The notes: a model not told the origin generated them from the sequence alone. Shown: positions 26,531 through 36,405, counted from the stretch's first letter. The stretch: 64,000 nucleotides of DNA from Rhizobium leguminosarum bv. trifolii WSM2297 (GCF_000271845.1 NZ_JH719392.1:721928-785927), one strand, 5' to 3'. Program-made: numbers and translations.

Positions 26531-26532
26531 AT
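25162..26532 (-). CDS. agaL2: alpha-galactosidase, GH4 family (AgaL2)
   Basis: A 456-residue cytoplasmic GH4 glycosidase; these use NAD+ and a divalent metal to hydrolyse glycosides by a redox-elimination mechanism. The N-terminal Rossmann motif is FIGAGSTVF, NPMAINTWA lies near residue 150, and the metal cysteine region reads GLCHSVQG. The ATG at 26532 has GGAGG 5 nt upstream; an in-frame ATG at 26547 lacks one. It is the last gene of the operon, 22 bp after the ATPase gene, as agaL2 is in the S. meliloti alpha-galactoside operon. The substrate is probably melibiose/raffinose-type sugars. A frameshifted duplicate lies at 10199-11570. Confidence 0.85.
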   Translation of the reverse strand: MAANPKITFIGAGSTVFMKNIIGDVLQRPALSGATIALMDLNPQRLEESAIVVNKLISTLGVKAKAETYSDQRKALSGADFVVVAFQIGGYEPCTVTDFEVPKKYGLRQTIADTLGVGGIMRGLRTVPHLWKVCEDMLAVCPEAIMLQYVNPMAINTWAISEKYPTIRQVGLCHSVQGTAMELAHDLDIPYEEIRYRAAGINHMAFYLKFEHRQADGSYRNLYPDLLRAYREGRAPKPGWNPRCPNKVRYEMLTRLGYFVTESSEHFAEYTPYFIKEGRDDLIEKFGIPLDEYPKRCIEQIERWKGQAEAYRSADKIEVKPSKEYASSIINSVWTGEPSVIYGNVRNNGCITSLPENCAAEVPCLVDASGIQPTFIGDLPPQLTALIRTNINVQELTVQALMTENREHIYHAAMMDPHTAAELDLDQIWSLVDDLLATHGNWLPEWARTSSKVKAA

Positions 26533-26554
26533 TATAGCCTCCGGCATTCGATAA

Positions 26555-28222
26555 TCATGCTACCTCGAAAGCGGCCTTGACGAGCCGTTCGGTGTAGGCG
26601 GTCTTGGGATGGGTGAGAACTTCGTTGACGGGCCCTTCTTCGACGATCTTGCCATGCTGCATGACGATGACGCGATGGCAGAGGGCTCGCACGACCTTGA
26701 GATCGTGGGAAATGAAGAGGTAGCTGAGACCCCGCTCGTCCTGCAGCTTGCGCAACAGTTCGATGATCTGCGCCTGGACGGAAAGGTCGAGTGCGGACGT
26801 CGGCTCGTCGAGCAGGATGAATTCCGGCTCCAGCGCGATGGCGCGGGCAATGGCGATGCGCTGGCGCTGGCCGCCGGAAAATTCATGCGGGAAACGCGAC
26901 AGGATATTGCCGGGCATGCCGGCGGCAATCAATGCCTCCCGCACCCGGTCCTGCCGTTCGCTCCGGTTGGCGCCCAGACTGTTGACGACGAGCCCTTCCT
27001 CGATGATCTGGCCGATCGTCATGCGTGGATTGAGCGATGAGAACGGGTCCTGGAACACCACCTGCATGCGGGCGCGAAACGGCCGCATCTCGCCCCTGGA
27101 AAGCCCGTGGATCGGCTGACGGTCGAAATGGATCTCGCCTGCCTGCGGTGTATTCAGCCGCAGGATCGCCTGGCCGAAGGTGGTCTTGCCAGAGCCGGAT
27201 TCGCCGACGAGGCCGAGCGTTTCGTGACGACGCAGCGTGAGGCTCAGGCTGTCGACGGCTACAAGCTCGCGCATCTCCGGCTTAAGAAAAGTGCCGTGGC
27301 GCATCATGAAGCCGACGCGCACGCCCTTGGCATCGAGGATGACATCCGACCCCTCCGGCAGCGGATTGGCCTGGCCACGCGGCTCGGAGGCAAGCAGATG
27401 CCTGGTATAGGCGTGCTGCGGATTGGCAAACAGCGCTTCGGTGACATTGTGCTCGCGCACTTCGCCATGCTGCATCACATAGACGTAGTCGGAGAACTGC
27501 CGCACCACGGTCAGATCGTGGGTGATGAGGATGACGGCCATCCCCAGCTCTTTCTGCAGGTTGCGGATCAGATTGAGGATCTGCGCCTGCACGGTGACGT
27601 CGAGTGCCGTCGTCGGCTCGTCGGCGATCAGGACGTCGGGATCATTGGCGAGCGCCATGGCGATCATCACGCGCTGGCGCTGGCCACCGGACAGCTGATG
27701 CGGATATTGCATCAGCCGTGCGGCGGGATCCGGGATCTGCACATGTTCGAGCAGTTCGAGTGCGCGCTTTTGCGCATCCCTCCGGCTCATCCGGCGATGG
27801 ACGCGGATCGCTTCGACGATCTGGCTGCCGATCGTATAGATCGGGTTCAGCGAGCTCATGGGCTCCTGGAAGATCATCGAGATGCGGTCGCCGCGCAGCT
27901 TGCGCCGCGCCCGCTCGGAGAATTTGAGGATATTATCGCCGTCATAGGCGACCGTCGAGTTCGCGGCGACGACGGCGCGCTTCGAAAGCAACCCCATCAC
28001 CGTTCGCGCCGTCACCGATTTGCCGGAGCCGGATTCGCCGACGATCGCGATCGTCTCGCCGCGATAGAGCTGGAAGGAGACGTCCTTGACGGCTTCGACC
28101 ATGCCGTCCTCGACCTTGAAGTTCACCGCCACATTGCGGGCGTCGATGATCGGCGTGTCCGAGCGGCCATCATGGTCGTGGCGGACGGGCGGGGCGAAGG
28201 AATTGACCAGTGCGAGAGCCAT
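26555..28222 (-). CDS. agpD: alpha-galactoside ABC transporter, duplicated ATPase (AgpD)
   Basis: A 555-residue protein with two complete ABC ATPase modules, as in Dpp/Opp-type importers where both ATPases are fused. Walker A is GESGSGKS in both halves (near residues 50 and 325). The signature motif is LSGGQRQR in the first and FSGGQRQR in the second, each followed by a Walker B ending LIADEPT or LLDEPT. It powers uptake through the two membrane proteins encoded upstream. The ATG at 28222 has GAGGTGAT upstream; 18 further open codons are not supported. It starts 11 bp after the permease stop codon. Confidence 0.88.
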   Translation of the reverse strand: MALALVNSFAPPVRHDHDGRSDTPIIDARNVAVNFKVEDGMVEAVKDVSFQLYRGETIAIVGESGSGKSVTARTVMGLLSKRAVVAANSTVAYDGDNILKFSERARRKLRGDRISMIFQEPMSSLNPIYTIGSQIVEAIRVHRRMSRRDAQKRALELLEHVQIPDPAARLMQYPHQLSGGQRQRVMIAMALANDPDVLIADEPTTALDVTVQAQILNLIRNLQKELGMAVILITHDLTVVRQFSDYVYVMQHGEVREHNVTEALFANPQHAYTRHLLASEPRGQANPLPEGSDVILDAKGVRVGFMMRHGTFLKPEMRELVAVDSLSLTLRRHETLGLVGESGSGKTTFGQAILRLNTPQAGEIHFDRQPIHGLSRGEMRPFRARMQVVFQDPFSSLNPRMTIGQIIEEGLVVNSLGANRSERQDRVREALIAAGMPGNILSRFPHEFSGGQRQRIAIARAIALEPEFILLDEPTSALDLSVQAQIIELLRKLQDERGLSYLFISHDLKVVRALCHRVIVMQHGKIVEEGPVNEVLTHPKTAYTERLVKAAFEVA

Positions 28223-28232
28223 ATCAATCACC

Positions 28233-29369
28233 TCAATAAGGATCGACTGCGTCGCGCAGTCCGTCGCCGAGCGCATTGAAGGCGAAGACGGTGACGAGCA
28301 CGAAGCCGACGGGAGAGAGAATCCAGGGATAGGAGCCGATGACCGAATAGGTCGCCGTATCCTGCAGCATCAGTCCCCAGGAGATCAGCGGCGGCTTGAC
28401 GGCAAAGCCCAAGAAACCGAGGAAGGATTCCAGCAACACGACACTCGGTATGTGCAGCGTCACCGCAACGATGACGTGGCTCATGACGTTCGGGAAAATA
28501 TGCTGCATGATGATGCGCTTGTCGGTGGCGCCGACCGCCATCGCCGCCCGGACATAATCGATGCGGGCAAGCGCCAAGGTCTTGCCGCGCACCTCGCGCG
28601 ACATCTGCGCCCAGCCGAGCGCCGACATCACGACGATGACGAAGGCGAGGAAGACGTTGGTCGGCGCCGTCACCGGGATCAGCGAGGTCAGCGCCAGATA
28701 AAGCGGCAATTGCGGGAAGGCGAGCACCAGTTCGACGAAGCGCTGCAGCCAGACGTCGAAAGTGCCGCCGAAATAACCCGACACCATTCCGACCGTCGTG
28801 CCGATCAGGGTGACGATGAAGACGACGGTCAGCGCGATCGTCAGCGAGATCCGCGAGCCGATAATGGCGCGCGACAGCACGTCGCGGCCGAACTTGTCGG
28901 TGCCGAGGAAATGCACCGGCTGGCCGTCGGTCGAACCGAAGAAATGGCGGTCGGCCGGAATGAGGCCGAGCAGCTTATATTCGGCGCCCTTGACGAAGAA
29001 GCCGAGCAGTCGCGGATTGTCGTAATCCATGCCGACGATCGGCTGGAAGGTGACGGGGTCGAGTTCTTCGGAATCCGACAGCGCATAGACGCGCGGCTGG
29101 AAAACGAAATTGCCGTCCTTGTCGTGGAAGCTCATCACCTGCGGCGGCGCGAAGCCGACATCGGTCGCCTTCGGATCCATCGGCGCGAAGAAATCGGCAA
29201 AGATCGCCATGATCAGCAGCAGCCCGACGAGCACCAGCCCGGCCATGCCGGTCCAGGAGCGCCGCAACCGGCGCCAGACGAGCGCCAGATAGCTCTCATT
29301 GCCATGCGAAGGCTTCTTGATCGCAAGTTCGGTTGTGGGCGGGGTGGCCGAAGAGTCGAAAGCAAGCAT
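28233..29369 (-). CDS. agpC: alpha-galactoside ABC transporter permease (AgpC)
   Basis: A 378-residue DppC/OppC-type inner-membrane permease. One N-terminal helix (about residues 40-63) is followed by an unusually long periplasmic segment (about 65-175) that includes HFFGSTDGQPVHFLGTDKFG and DVLSR. The five-helix permease core follows, with the ATPase-coupling EAA loop in the RAAMAVGATDKRI region. The long insert is a known feature of this transporter group. It starts 1 bp from the stop codon of the AgpB gene and is tightly coupled to it. Confidence 0.87.
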   Translation of the reverse strand: MLAFDSSATPPTTELAIKKPSHGNESYLALVWRRLRRSWTGMAGLVLVGLLLIMAIFADFFAPMDPKATDVGFAPPQVMSFHDKDGNFVFQPRVYALSDSEELDPVTFQPIVGMDYDNPRLLGFFVKGAEYKLLGLIPADRHFFGSTDGQPVHFLGTDKFGRDVLSRAIIGSRISLTIALTVVFIVTLIGTTVGMVSGYFGGTFDVWLQRFVELVLAFPQLPLYLALTSLIPVTAPTNVFLAFVIVVMSALGWAQMSREVRGKTLALARIDYVRAAMAVGATDKRIIMQHIFPNVMSHVIVAVTLHIPSVVLLESFLGFLGFAVKPPLISWGLMLQDTATYSVIGSYPWILSPVGFVLVTVFAFNALGDGLRDAVDPY

Positions 29370-29370
29370 C

Positions 29371-30378
29371 TCAGGCTCCTCCGTATTGGCGCACGCGCGG
29401 ATCGAGCAAGGCGAGCAGCATGTCGGCGATGATATTGCCGACGATCAGCGTCGCCGACAGCACCATCATGAAAGTGGCGGTGACATAGACGTCGCCGACC
29501 GCCATCGAGCCGACGATCGCCGGGCCGACGGTCGGCAGTGCGAAGATGATCGCGGTTTCGATCTCGCCGGTCAGCATATAAGGCAGGACCACACCCTGGT
29601 ACATGACAAGCGGATGCAGCGCGTTCGGCACCGCATGGCGCATCACCACCGCTGCGCCGGTCAGCCCCTTGGCCTTGGCCGTCTCGACATACTGCGCATT
29701 CAGCGTATCGAGCAGATTGCCGCGCATGACGCGCATATTGTAGGCGAGCCCGCCGAAGGTCGCGATCGCGACGACCGGCCAGACATGGTGAACGAGATCG
29801 ACGAATTTCCCCCAGGACCACGGCGCACCGCCATATTGGGGCGAGAAGAAGCTGCCGATTTCGGAAACGTTGAACTGGAAGACCAGGAGATAGACGATGA
29901 TCAGCGCCATCAGGAAGCGCGGCACCGTCATGCCGAGGAAGGAAATCCCCGAAAGCGCGCTGTCGATCCAGCTGTATTGGCGCGTCGCCGCCCAGATGCC
30001 GAAACCGATGCCGAGGACCGAGGCGAAGATGTGGCAGACGAGCGCGAGAAGCAATGTGCGCGGCAGGCGCTCACCGACGACATCGGCGACCGGCTTGTTG
30101 TAGAACATGCTGTATCCGAAATCGCCGCGCGTGACGATGCCGCCGATCCAGTTGACGTATTGGACGACCATCGGCTTGTCGAGGCCGTGTTCGACGCGGT
30201 AGGCCTGGGCCTGGGCTTCGGCCTGGGCGTAGGAGGCGCCGCCCTGATTGATCAGCTGCGATCTTATATAATCGGCATAGTCGCCAGGCGGGGCCTGGAT
30301 GATCGCGAAAGTCACCACGCTCAGAATGAACAGAACAGGGATCGCGGAGGCTATGCGCACGAGCAGGAATCGTAACAT
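29371..30378 (-). CDS. agpB: alpha-galactoside ABC transporter permease (AgpB)
   Basis: A 335-residue DppB/OppB-type permease: an N-terminal helix (9-30), a periplasmic domain with YGIDKPM-like sequence, then five more helices. The EAA-type coupling loop is at TAKAKGLTGAAVVMRHAVPNAL. It pairs with AgpC to form the membrane channel. A GC-rich hairpin lies in the 160-bp gap between this gene and the binding-protein gene upstream, which probably lowers permease expression relative to the binding protein. Confidence 0.87.
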   Translation of the reverse strand: MLRFLLVRIASAIPVLFILSVVTFAIIQAPPGDYADYIRSQLINQGGASYAQAEAQAQAYRVEHGLDKPMVVQYVNWIGGIVTRGDFGYSMFYNKPVADVVGERLPRTLLLALVCHIFASVLGIGFGIWAATRQYSWIDSALSGISFLGMTVPRFLMALIIVYLLVFQFNVSEIGSFFSPQYGGAPWSWGKFVDLVHHVWPVVAIATFGGLAYNMRVMRGNLLDTLNAQYVETAKAKGLTGAAVVMRHAVPNALHPLVMYQGVVLPYMLTGEIETAIIFALPTVGPAIVGSMAVGDVYVTATFMMVLSATLIVGNIIADMLLALLDPRVRQYGGA

Positions 30379-30442
30379 CGGACGGTTCGCTTACCTTGCC
30401 GCCGGTCGCTCCTTGTCGGCGCGGCCGGCTTTGTTGGTCATA

Positions 30443-30469
30443 TCAGGCCGCGCGCCACGCGCGGCCTGA
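30443..30469 (-). promoter_or_regulatory. intercistronic hairpin between agpA and agpB
   Basis: Perfect 11-bp arms (30443-30453/30459-30469) with a 5-nt loop in the transcribed gap. No T-run follows, so it more likely stabilises the upstream binding-protein message or partly attenuates the downstream genes. Confidence 0.6.
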
Positions 30470-30539
30470 CTCTCATTTCAGCTGGGAGGGAACTCTCCAG
30501 CGCCGCATCATCGAATGCGACGCGCCTCTGTATCAGGCA

Positions 30540-32627
30540 TCAGTTGATCGGGCCCTTGTCGCCGGGTTTGCCGGGCAGCTGCTCTGGGAACAACTCGTAT
30601 TTGCCCTGCTTGTCGGCAGCCACCCACAGGCGTTCGCGGATCACCGAATCTTCGGCCCAGTTGAACATCATGATCGGCGTCCCCTGCGGCACGTTCGAGA
30701 AGCGCTTGTTGACGATCAGCGCGCCCGGATATTCCGTCAGACCGACGGTGTTGACGTGCTCGGTCGAGATCTTCTGATACTGCTTCATCAGGTTGACGCG
30801 GTCGTCGTTGTCCTGGCTCGTCCTGAACTTGTTGACGACGTCGACAAGCTCATTTTCGAACGGCATCAGATCGAGCTGGTCATCCTTGCCGGCGCGATGG
30901 TGCCAGCTGGTGCGCGGACCGACAGGGGCAAGCTGCTCGGTATTCTGCACCACCGACGACAGCTCCGTCGTGTTGCGCTGGATCAGCCAGTCGAAGCGGC
31001 CGGCATAATGGGCATCGTCACGCTTGGCGCCGTCGAGCGCGTTGATGACGATCTTCAGGCCGAGCTTCTCCATCTGGCCGACGACACCTTCTGCAAGGCT
31101 CTTGTCGGTCGTGTACTGATTGTTGATCAGCATGACGATTTCGACATCCTTGCCGCCCGCCGTGCCGGCCGGGAAGTTCACGATGCCGTTGCCATCGGTA
31201 TCCTTGAGGCCTGCCTTGGCGAGTTCCGCCTTGGCGCCCTTGAGATCGAAGGGATAGTAGACGGTGGAGTTGCGGTCGTAGAAGCTGGTGCCGGAGGAAA
31301 GCCCGCCCGGATAGATCGCGGTGAACGGCCCCTTGACCAGCGAGTCACCGATCGCCTTGCGATCGAGCGCCATGGTGACGGCCTTGCGGAAGTCCTCATT
31401 GCGGTTCAGCTCGCGGATCGCCTGGCCGCGCTCATCCGGGTTGCCCCAGCCGTTGGCGGAGAAGTTCATGCGCAGGTTATAACCGATCAGCCGCGGGCCG
31501 AAGGCAAGCCGGGCCGGCGCGGTCTTTTCGGCGGCACGCTTCAGCGAGGCGACGAAGTTTTCCGGCTGCTCGAGGTTGGAGAAATCGGCGGAGCCTGCCA
31601 CGGCCTGAACGTCGCGGTCGGCCCAGGTCGAGAGCTTGTAATGCAGCTCGTTCAGATAAGGCAGCTGGTTACCCTTCTCGTCGACCTTCCAGTAGTAGGG
31701 GTTGCGGCGCATGACGATGATGTCGTCGGAACGATATTCCACCGGCACCCAGGCGCCCATCACCGGCATGTTCATGAACTCCGGCGGAAAGGCGTTCTTG
31801 AACTGGTCGTAGGTGTTTTTCGAATATTTCGGATGCTGGGGTTTGAGGATATGCGACGGACCCGGGCAGAAGTTCGGGTAGGACATCGTGTAGAGATATT
31901 GCTTCGGGAAGGCCTCCTTGAAGGTCCATTCCACCGTGTAGTCGTCGATCTTCTTCAGCGTCGTGCCGACACCGAAAGCCTCAGGCGATGCACCGCCGCC
32001 GAGCGGCGAGACGTTCGGGTCGACGACTTCGTCATCCCAGTAGAACATGATGTCGTCAGCATTGAACGGAGCGCCGTCCGACCATTTGGCACCTTCGACC
32101 AGGTGCATGGTCAGCTTGTGACCGTCTTCCGACCAATCCCAGCTCTTGGCAAGGTTCGGCAGCGGCTCGGTGTCCTTGGCTTCCACCTGGAACAGCGGCG
32201 CGGTGCGCGTCAGGCATTCGGAAAGGCCGATATCGATGCCGCCCCAGCCCTGCGTCTGACCGGCTCCATAGTTCCAGCCTTCCGGCCGGCCGCCGATGAC
32301 ATGGCGCATCGTATCGCCGTAGACGCCGATGCCGTCGGGCATATTGCCTGTCTTGAAGACCATCGGCTCCTTCGGCAGGCGGTCTTTCACCGGCGGCAGC
32401 TTGCCGGCGGCGACGAAATTCTTCGTGACCCAATCGGGCTCGTGATATTCGGGCAGCGCCTTGAACTCCAGGATGGAGTCGCGCGCCACATATTTGATCT
32501 TGCCTTCGGCAGGGAATGCCGGCGGCACCGGCGGCACGGTTGCCTCAGAGGCATATGCATTCAGCGCCAGGACCGAGACGCCGAGCGCCAGTCCTGCCAG
32601 AATGCCAAGGTTACGGAATTTCATCAT
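30540..32627 (-). CDS. agpA: alpha-galactoside ABC transporter substrate-binding protein (AgpA)
   Basis: A 695-residue periplasmic solute-binding protein of the SBP_bac_5 (Dpp/Opp) family, longer than the 520-560 residues usual for peptide binders but in line with AgpA-type sugar binders. The signal peptide is residues 1-26 (ending NAYAS). Family motifs in order: CLTRTAPLF, the LAKSWDWSEDGHKLTMHL block, KWSDGAPFNADDIMFYW, and the C-terminal domain with NRNEDFRKAVTMALDRKAIG. GAGGGAGA precedes the ATG pair at 32627. It should capture melibiose, raffinose and related galactosides. The upstream open extension is spurious. Confidence 0.87.
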   Translation of the reverse strand: MMKFRNLGILAGLALGVSVLALNAYASEATVPPVPPAFPAEGKIKYVARDSILEFKALPEYHEPDWVTKNFVAAGKLPPVKDRLPKEPMVFKTGNMPDGIGVYGDTMRHVIGGRPEGWNYGAGQTQGWGGIDIGLSECLTRTAPLFQVEAKDTEPLPNLAKSWDWSEDGHKLTMHLVEGAKWSDGAPFNADDIMFYWDDEVVDPNVSPLGGGASPEAFGVGTTLKKIDDYTVEWTFKEAFPKQYLYTMSYPNFCPGPSHILKPQHPKYSKNTYDQFKNAFPPEFMNMPVMGAWVPVEYRSDDIIVMRRNPYYWKVDEKGNQLPYLNELHYKLSTWADRDVQAVAGSADFSNLEQPENFVASLKRAAEKTAPARLAFGPRLIGYNLRMNFSANGWGNPDERGQAIRELNRNEDFRKAVTMALDRKAIGDSLVKGPFTAIYPGGLSSGTSFYDRNSTVYYPFDLKGAKAELAKAGLKDTDGNGIVNFPAGTAGGKDVEIVMLINNQYTTDKSLAEGVVGQMEKLGLKIVINALDGAKRDDAHYAGRFDWLIQRNTTELSSVVQNTEQLAPVGPRTSWHHRAGKDDQLDLMPFENELVDVVNKFRTSQDNDDRVNLMKQYQKISTEHVNTVGLTEYPGALIVNKRFSNVPQGTPIMMFNWAEDSVIRERLWVAADKQGKYELFPEQLPGKPGDKGPIN

Positions 32628-32752
32628 CGTTTCTCCCTCTTGTTCCGGAGCGCGGATCTCACGGGCTCCTTTTCCTCGAACGACATGAAGGCGGGCCGGC
32701 GGCCCATGGATTTCCCTCCCGGAAACCCATGACGACCCCTCCTTTACGAAAA

Positions 32753-34219
32753 TCAGACGGCCTGCTTCAGCGCCGCCTTTTCCGCGCGCAGCTCTTCGAT
32801 CGAGCGAACGTTGCGGCGCGCAGCTCCCGCCCAATCGCGGGTCTGCACCTTGGATTTCGACAGCCGCTCCTTGGCGGCCGGCACAGCATCGGCATATTGC
32901 GGCAGCCAACGCGCCTGGGCAACGACCATCTCGTCGACCATCTGCCAGACTTCTTCCGGCGTCGATACGGCTCCAACAAGCGGATCGTGCAGCACGGCAA
33001 GCTTCAATAGGTCGATGTCGCCTGTTATGGCGGCATGCACCGACATGCGCTGGACGTTGATCGAGGCAATGCAGGTGGCGGCACAAGCTTCCGGCAGCGT
33101 GACGCCCGAGACCATGTTGATGCCGAAGCGGTCGACGAAACCAGGCGATTCGATGATCGCATCGGCCGGCAGGTTGGTGATGACGCCATTGTTCTTGACG
33201 TTGAAATGGCCGCGATAGACCCGGTTCGTCTCCAGCGCCTCGAGGATATGGCTCGCATGTTCGTTCGAGCGCTTGGCCGGATCGATCGGCTTTGAGGCGG
33301 ATTCCAGGAATTGCGGGAATTCCGTCTCGAACCAGTTGCGGGTTTCGGTTGAATGGCGGAGATAGCCGCCAGTCTCGCCGTGGATCCAGTCGGACATGTC
33401 GATCCAGCGGGTAATTTCCTCCGGCCGCTTGCGGTACCAGGGCAGGTATTCCGAAAGATGGCCGTTGCTTTCGGTGGAATAGACGCCGAAACGCTTCAGC
33501 ACGTCGATGCGCAGCTTTTCCTGCTGCGAATAGACCGGATGCGCCTCGAAAGCGGCAATCAATTCGTCCTTGCCGATCTTGCGACCGTTGAGGCGCAGGT
33601 CGATGAACCAGGTCTGGTGGTTGATGCCGGAGCAGACATAGTCGAGCTCACCGAGCGACTTGGCGCCGAGCACTTCGGCGATCTGTTCGGCGCCATGCTG
33701 GACGCCGTGGCAGAGACCAACGGTGTCGACCTTGCCATATTCGATCGCCGCCCAGGTGTTCATCGCCATCGGGTTGGCGTAGTTGAGGAATTTGGCACCC
33801 GGTTCGGAGACCTCTCTGATATCCTTGCAGAAATCGAGGATGACCGGGATGTTGCGCTGGCCGTAGAGGATGCCGCCGGCACAGATCGTATCGCCCACAC
33901 ACTGATCGATGCCGTATTTCAGCGGAATGCGGATATCGTCGGCATAGGCTTCGAGGCCGCCGACCCTGACACAGCTGATGATGTAGCGGGCGCCGGTCAG
34001 CGCCTGGCGCCGGTCGGTCGTCGCCGTGACCTTGGTCGGCAATCCGTTCGCTTCGACGATCCGGTCGAGGATCGCCTTGATCATCTCCAGATTATGTTCG
34101 CTGAGATCGGTCAGCGCGAATTCGACGTCGCGAAACTCCGGAACACACAAAATGTCGGTAAACAGCTTCTTGGTGAATCCAACACTGCCCGCACCGATAA
34201 TAGCGATTTTGAAACTCAT
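32753..34219 (-). CDS. agaL1: alpha-galactosidase, GH4 family (AgaL1/MelA-like)
   Basis: A 488-residue GH4 enzyme and first gene of the operon. The NAD-binding motif IIGAGSVGFTKKL is at residues 6-18, NYANPMAMNTWAA in the middle, and the metal-site cysteine in GLCHGVQHG. It is only distantly related to AgaL2, so the two probably differ in preferred linkage or chain length. The ATG at 34219 has GAGGTGAAGATC upstream. It is divergent from the AraC-type regulator at 34432, and the 212-bp gap must contain the operon promoter and regulator sites. Confidence 0.85.
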   Translation of the reverse strand: MSFKIAIIGAGSVGFTKKLFTDILCVPEFRDVEFALTDLSEHNLEMIKAILDRIVEANGLPTKVTATTDRRQALTGARYIISCVRVGGLEAYADDIRIPLKYGIDQCVGDTICAGGILYGQRNIPVILDFCKDIREVSEPGAKFLNYANPMAMNTWAAIEYGKVDTVGLCHGVQHGAEQIAEVLGAKSLGELDYVCSGINHQTWFIDLRLNGRKIGKDELIAAFEAHPVYSQQEKLRIDVLKRFGVYSTESNGHLSEYLPWYRKRPEEITRWIDMSDWIHGETGGYLRHSTETRNWFETEFPQFLESASKPIDPAKRSNEHASHILEALETNRVYRGHFNVKNNGVITNLPADAIIESPGFVDRFGINMVSGVTLPEACAATCIASINVQRMSVHAAITGDIDLLKLAVLHDPLVGAVSTPEEVWQMVDEMVVAQARWLPQYADAVPAAKERLSKSKVQTRDWAGAARRNVRSIEELRAEKAALKQAV

Positions 34220-34431
34220 GATCTTCACCTCGACCCAATCGAATGCTACAGAAATGACGGCCACGGAGGACCAGGCCGCATGCTGGCGCATGGGACTGAA
34301 AAAGCCGAAAAACTGTCTGTTTTCCTCCCGGCCGCTCTTTCGGCCGTCGTCTCTTCTCTGTTTGTCGAGCGGGATTATGCCCGAAATCGGCAGGGCGACC
34401 AGAGAAGGATTATGCTTTCAGGGGTAATTTT

Positions 34432-35307
34432 GTGCTGCAGAATTTGATTGCCAACGGACAGTCGATGAGGACGGTTTCGCTGCCCCGCGGCCGCCAACGA
34501 TTGCATGCCATGCCGACCAGCTCCGGCTATGAGGTGCGCGAGAACGAGCCCTATGACTGGGACGGCCGAAGGCGCGGCCAGACGCCGTTCACCGTGCTGC
34601 AGCACACGATCAGCGGCACCGGCCGGCTGCGCTACCAGAATCGCAACTATCGGCTCCAGGGCGGCGACACGCTGCTGGTGCTCGTCCCGCACAATCACCG
34701 CTACTGGCTGGAGAAGGGCGACCGCTGGGAATATTTCTGGATTTCGATGAATGGCGAGGAAACGCTGCGCATCCACCAGCTGGTACTGTCGACCGCCGGG
34801 CCCGTGCTGAAGCTGCAGTCATCGACGATCGATCATCTCGCCGATTGCAGCCTGCGCCTCGTCACCGGGGCGACCTCTCCGGGTGCCGCCTCGGCGATTG
34901 CCTATGAAGCGGCGATGGCGCTTTACGACGACGTCTTCGGCTCGCCGGCCTTTGCCGCCGAGCTCAGCCTGATGCAGCCGGTGATCGACCATATCAACGC
35001 CAATCTCGAAAAGCCGCTGCCTGTCAGCGAACTTGCCGGCATCGTCGGCCTCAGCCGCGCGCATTTTTCGCGCAGTTTCGCCGAGAGCGAGGGCATGCCG
35101 CCGGCCGAATTCGTGCTGCAGCAGCGCTTGCAGCGCGCCGTCAAGCTTTTGACCAAGGCCGACTTTCTGCCGGTCAAGGAAGTTGCCATCATGTGCGGCT
35201 TCGAGGATCCTAATTATTTCTCCAAGGTCTTCCGCCGGGTTTACGGCACCAACCCAACGGAGTTCCGCACGACCGGCATGTATGCCAGCATCGGCAAGCT
35301 GAGATAG
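34432..35307 (+). CDS. agpT: AraC-family activator of the alpha-galactoside operon (AgpT)
   Basis: A 291-residue AraC/XylS regulator. The N-terminal 160 residues form a cupin-like sugar-sensing domain (QGGDTLLVLVPHNHRYW). The C-terminal 100 residues hold two helix-turn-helix motifs (SELAGIVGLSRAHFSRSF and EVAIMCGFEDPNYFSKVFRR). The start is a GTG at 34432 with AGGGGTAA upstream; an ATG 11 codons later is possible. Its place, divergent from agaL1-agpABCD-agaL2, matches AgpT, the galactoside-responsive activator known in S. meliloti. The role here is inferred from that context. Confidence 0.82.
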   Translation: MLQNLIANGQSMRTVSLPRGRQRLHAMPTSSGYEVRENEPYDWDGRRRGQTPFTVLQHTISGTGRLRYQNRNYRLQGGDTLLVLVPHNHRYWLEKGDRWEYFWISMNGEETLRIHQLVLSTAGPVLKLQSSTIDHLADCSLRLVTGATSPGAASAIAYEAAMALYDDVFGSPAFAAELSLMQPVIDHINANLEKPLPVSELAGIVGLSRAHFSRSFAESEGMPPAEFVLQQRLQRAVKLLTKADFLPVKEVAIMCGFEDPNYFSKVFRRVYGTNPTEFRTTGMYASIGKLR

Positions 35308-35343
35308 CCGGCGGTCTGTTTCTGCTGCCGCGCGCCCTCCTCC

Positions 35344-36405
35344 TCAGGCCCGCACCTCGAACACCATGTTGAACGGAGTTTCCGTCGCACGGCGGAAATG
35401 CTTGAAGCCGGCGTCGAGCGCCACCTTGCGCAGCTTCATTTCTCCCGCCTGTGCGCCGAGCCCGAGCCCCACTTCCTGGGAGAGCGATGCTGGCGTGCAG
35501 ATCATCGTCGAGGCGCCGTAATAGACGCGTCCAACCGGATTGAGATTGTCCTTCAGATGATCATGGGCAAAGGGCTCGACGATCAGCCATGTGCCGTTTG
35601 GAGCGAGCGTTTCCTTGACATGCCGGCCGGCGCCGACCGGATCGCCCATGTCGTGCAGGCAGTCGAACATGGCGACCATGTCATAGCTGCGCCCTGGAAA
35701 TTCGGACGCCTTGCCCTGCTCGAAAGTGACGCGGTCGGAAACGCCAGCCTCTTTTGCGGCGGCCTTTGCTCTTTCGATCGAGGGCCCGTGATAATCGAAG
35801 CCGGTGAAATGCGACGCGGGATAAGCCTGCGCCATCAGGATGGTCGATGCGCCGTGACCGCAACCGACATCGGCGACGTTGGCGCCGGATTTGAGCTTTT
35901 CTTCGACGCCTGCGAGAGCCGGAATCCATTCGTTCACCAGATGGCTGTTGTAGCCCGGACGGAAGAACCGCTCGGTTCCCCGGAAGAGGCAGTTGCTGTG
36001 CTCATGCCAACCGAGACCCTTACCGGTGCGGAAGGCATCTGCGACCTTCGGCTCGTCCATCCACATGGATTGCACGACCTCGAAGGCGCCGACGAAGAAG
36101 GCCGGGCTGTTTTCCTCGGCAAAGACCATCGCCTGCTCAGCCGTCAGGCTGAACCGATCGGTTTTTTCATCGTAAGCGACATAGTCTGCCGCCGCCTGAG
36201 CGCTCAACCATTCCCTAAGATAACGCTCCTTCACCCCGGTCTTGGCGGCCAGCTGCTCTACGGTCAGCGGTGTTCCGTCGGCCATCGCCTTGAAGATCCC
36301 CACCTTGTCGCCAAGCACGACCAAGGCACCTGACACGGCGGCGCCGACATCGCCGATGAGACGACCGACCAGCGCATCGAGTTTCTGCATATCCGGCTCA
36401 CGCAT
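35344..36405 (-). CDS. class I SAM-dependent methyltransferase with winged-helix N-terminus
   Basis: A 353-residue protein. Residues 1-90 form a winged-helix/dimerisation domain (LTVEQLAAKTGVKERYLREW) as in O-methyltransferase-like proteins. The SAM-binding domain has VADVGCGHGAST (about residues 170-181), an acidic loop in FTGFDYHGPSIE, and a MFDCLHDMGDP post-motif. The ATG at 36405 has GGAGGT 6 nt upstream. Relatives are often annotated only as methyltransferase domain proteins; the substrate is unknown. It converges with agpT, with 36 bp between stop codons. Confidence 0.82.
   Translation of the reverse strand: MREPDMQKLDALVGRLIGDVGAAVSGALVVLGDKVGIFKAMADGTPLTVEQLAAKTGVKERYLREWLSAQAAADYVAYDEKTDRFSLTAEQAMVFAEENSPAFFVGAFEVVQSMWMDEPKVADAFRTGKGLGWHEHSNCLFRGTERFFRPGYNSHLVNEWIPALAGVEEKLKSGANVADVGCGHGASTILMAQAYPASHFTGFDYHGPSIERAKAAAKEAGVSDRVTFEQGKASEFPGRSYDMVAMFDCLHDMGDPVGAGRHVKETLAPNGTWLIVEPFAHDHLKDNLNPVGRVYYGASTMICTPASLSQEVGLGLGAQAGEMKLRKVALDAGFKHFRRATETPFNMVFEVRA

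Noticed and set aside
30396..32732. 778-codon plus-strand frame over agpA
   Set aside because: Mirror of the binding-protein gene; composition is Arg/Asp/Val-rich noise and no start signal or domain was found.
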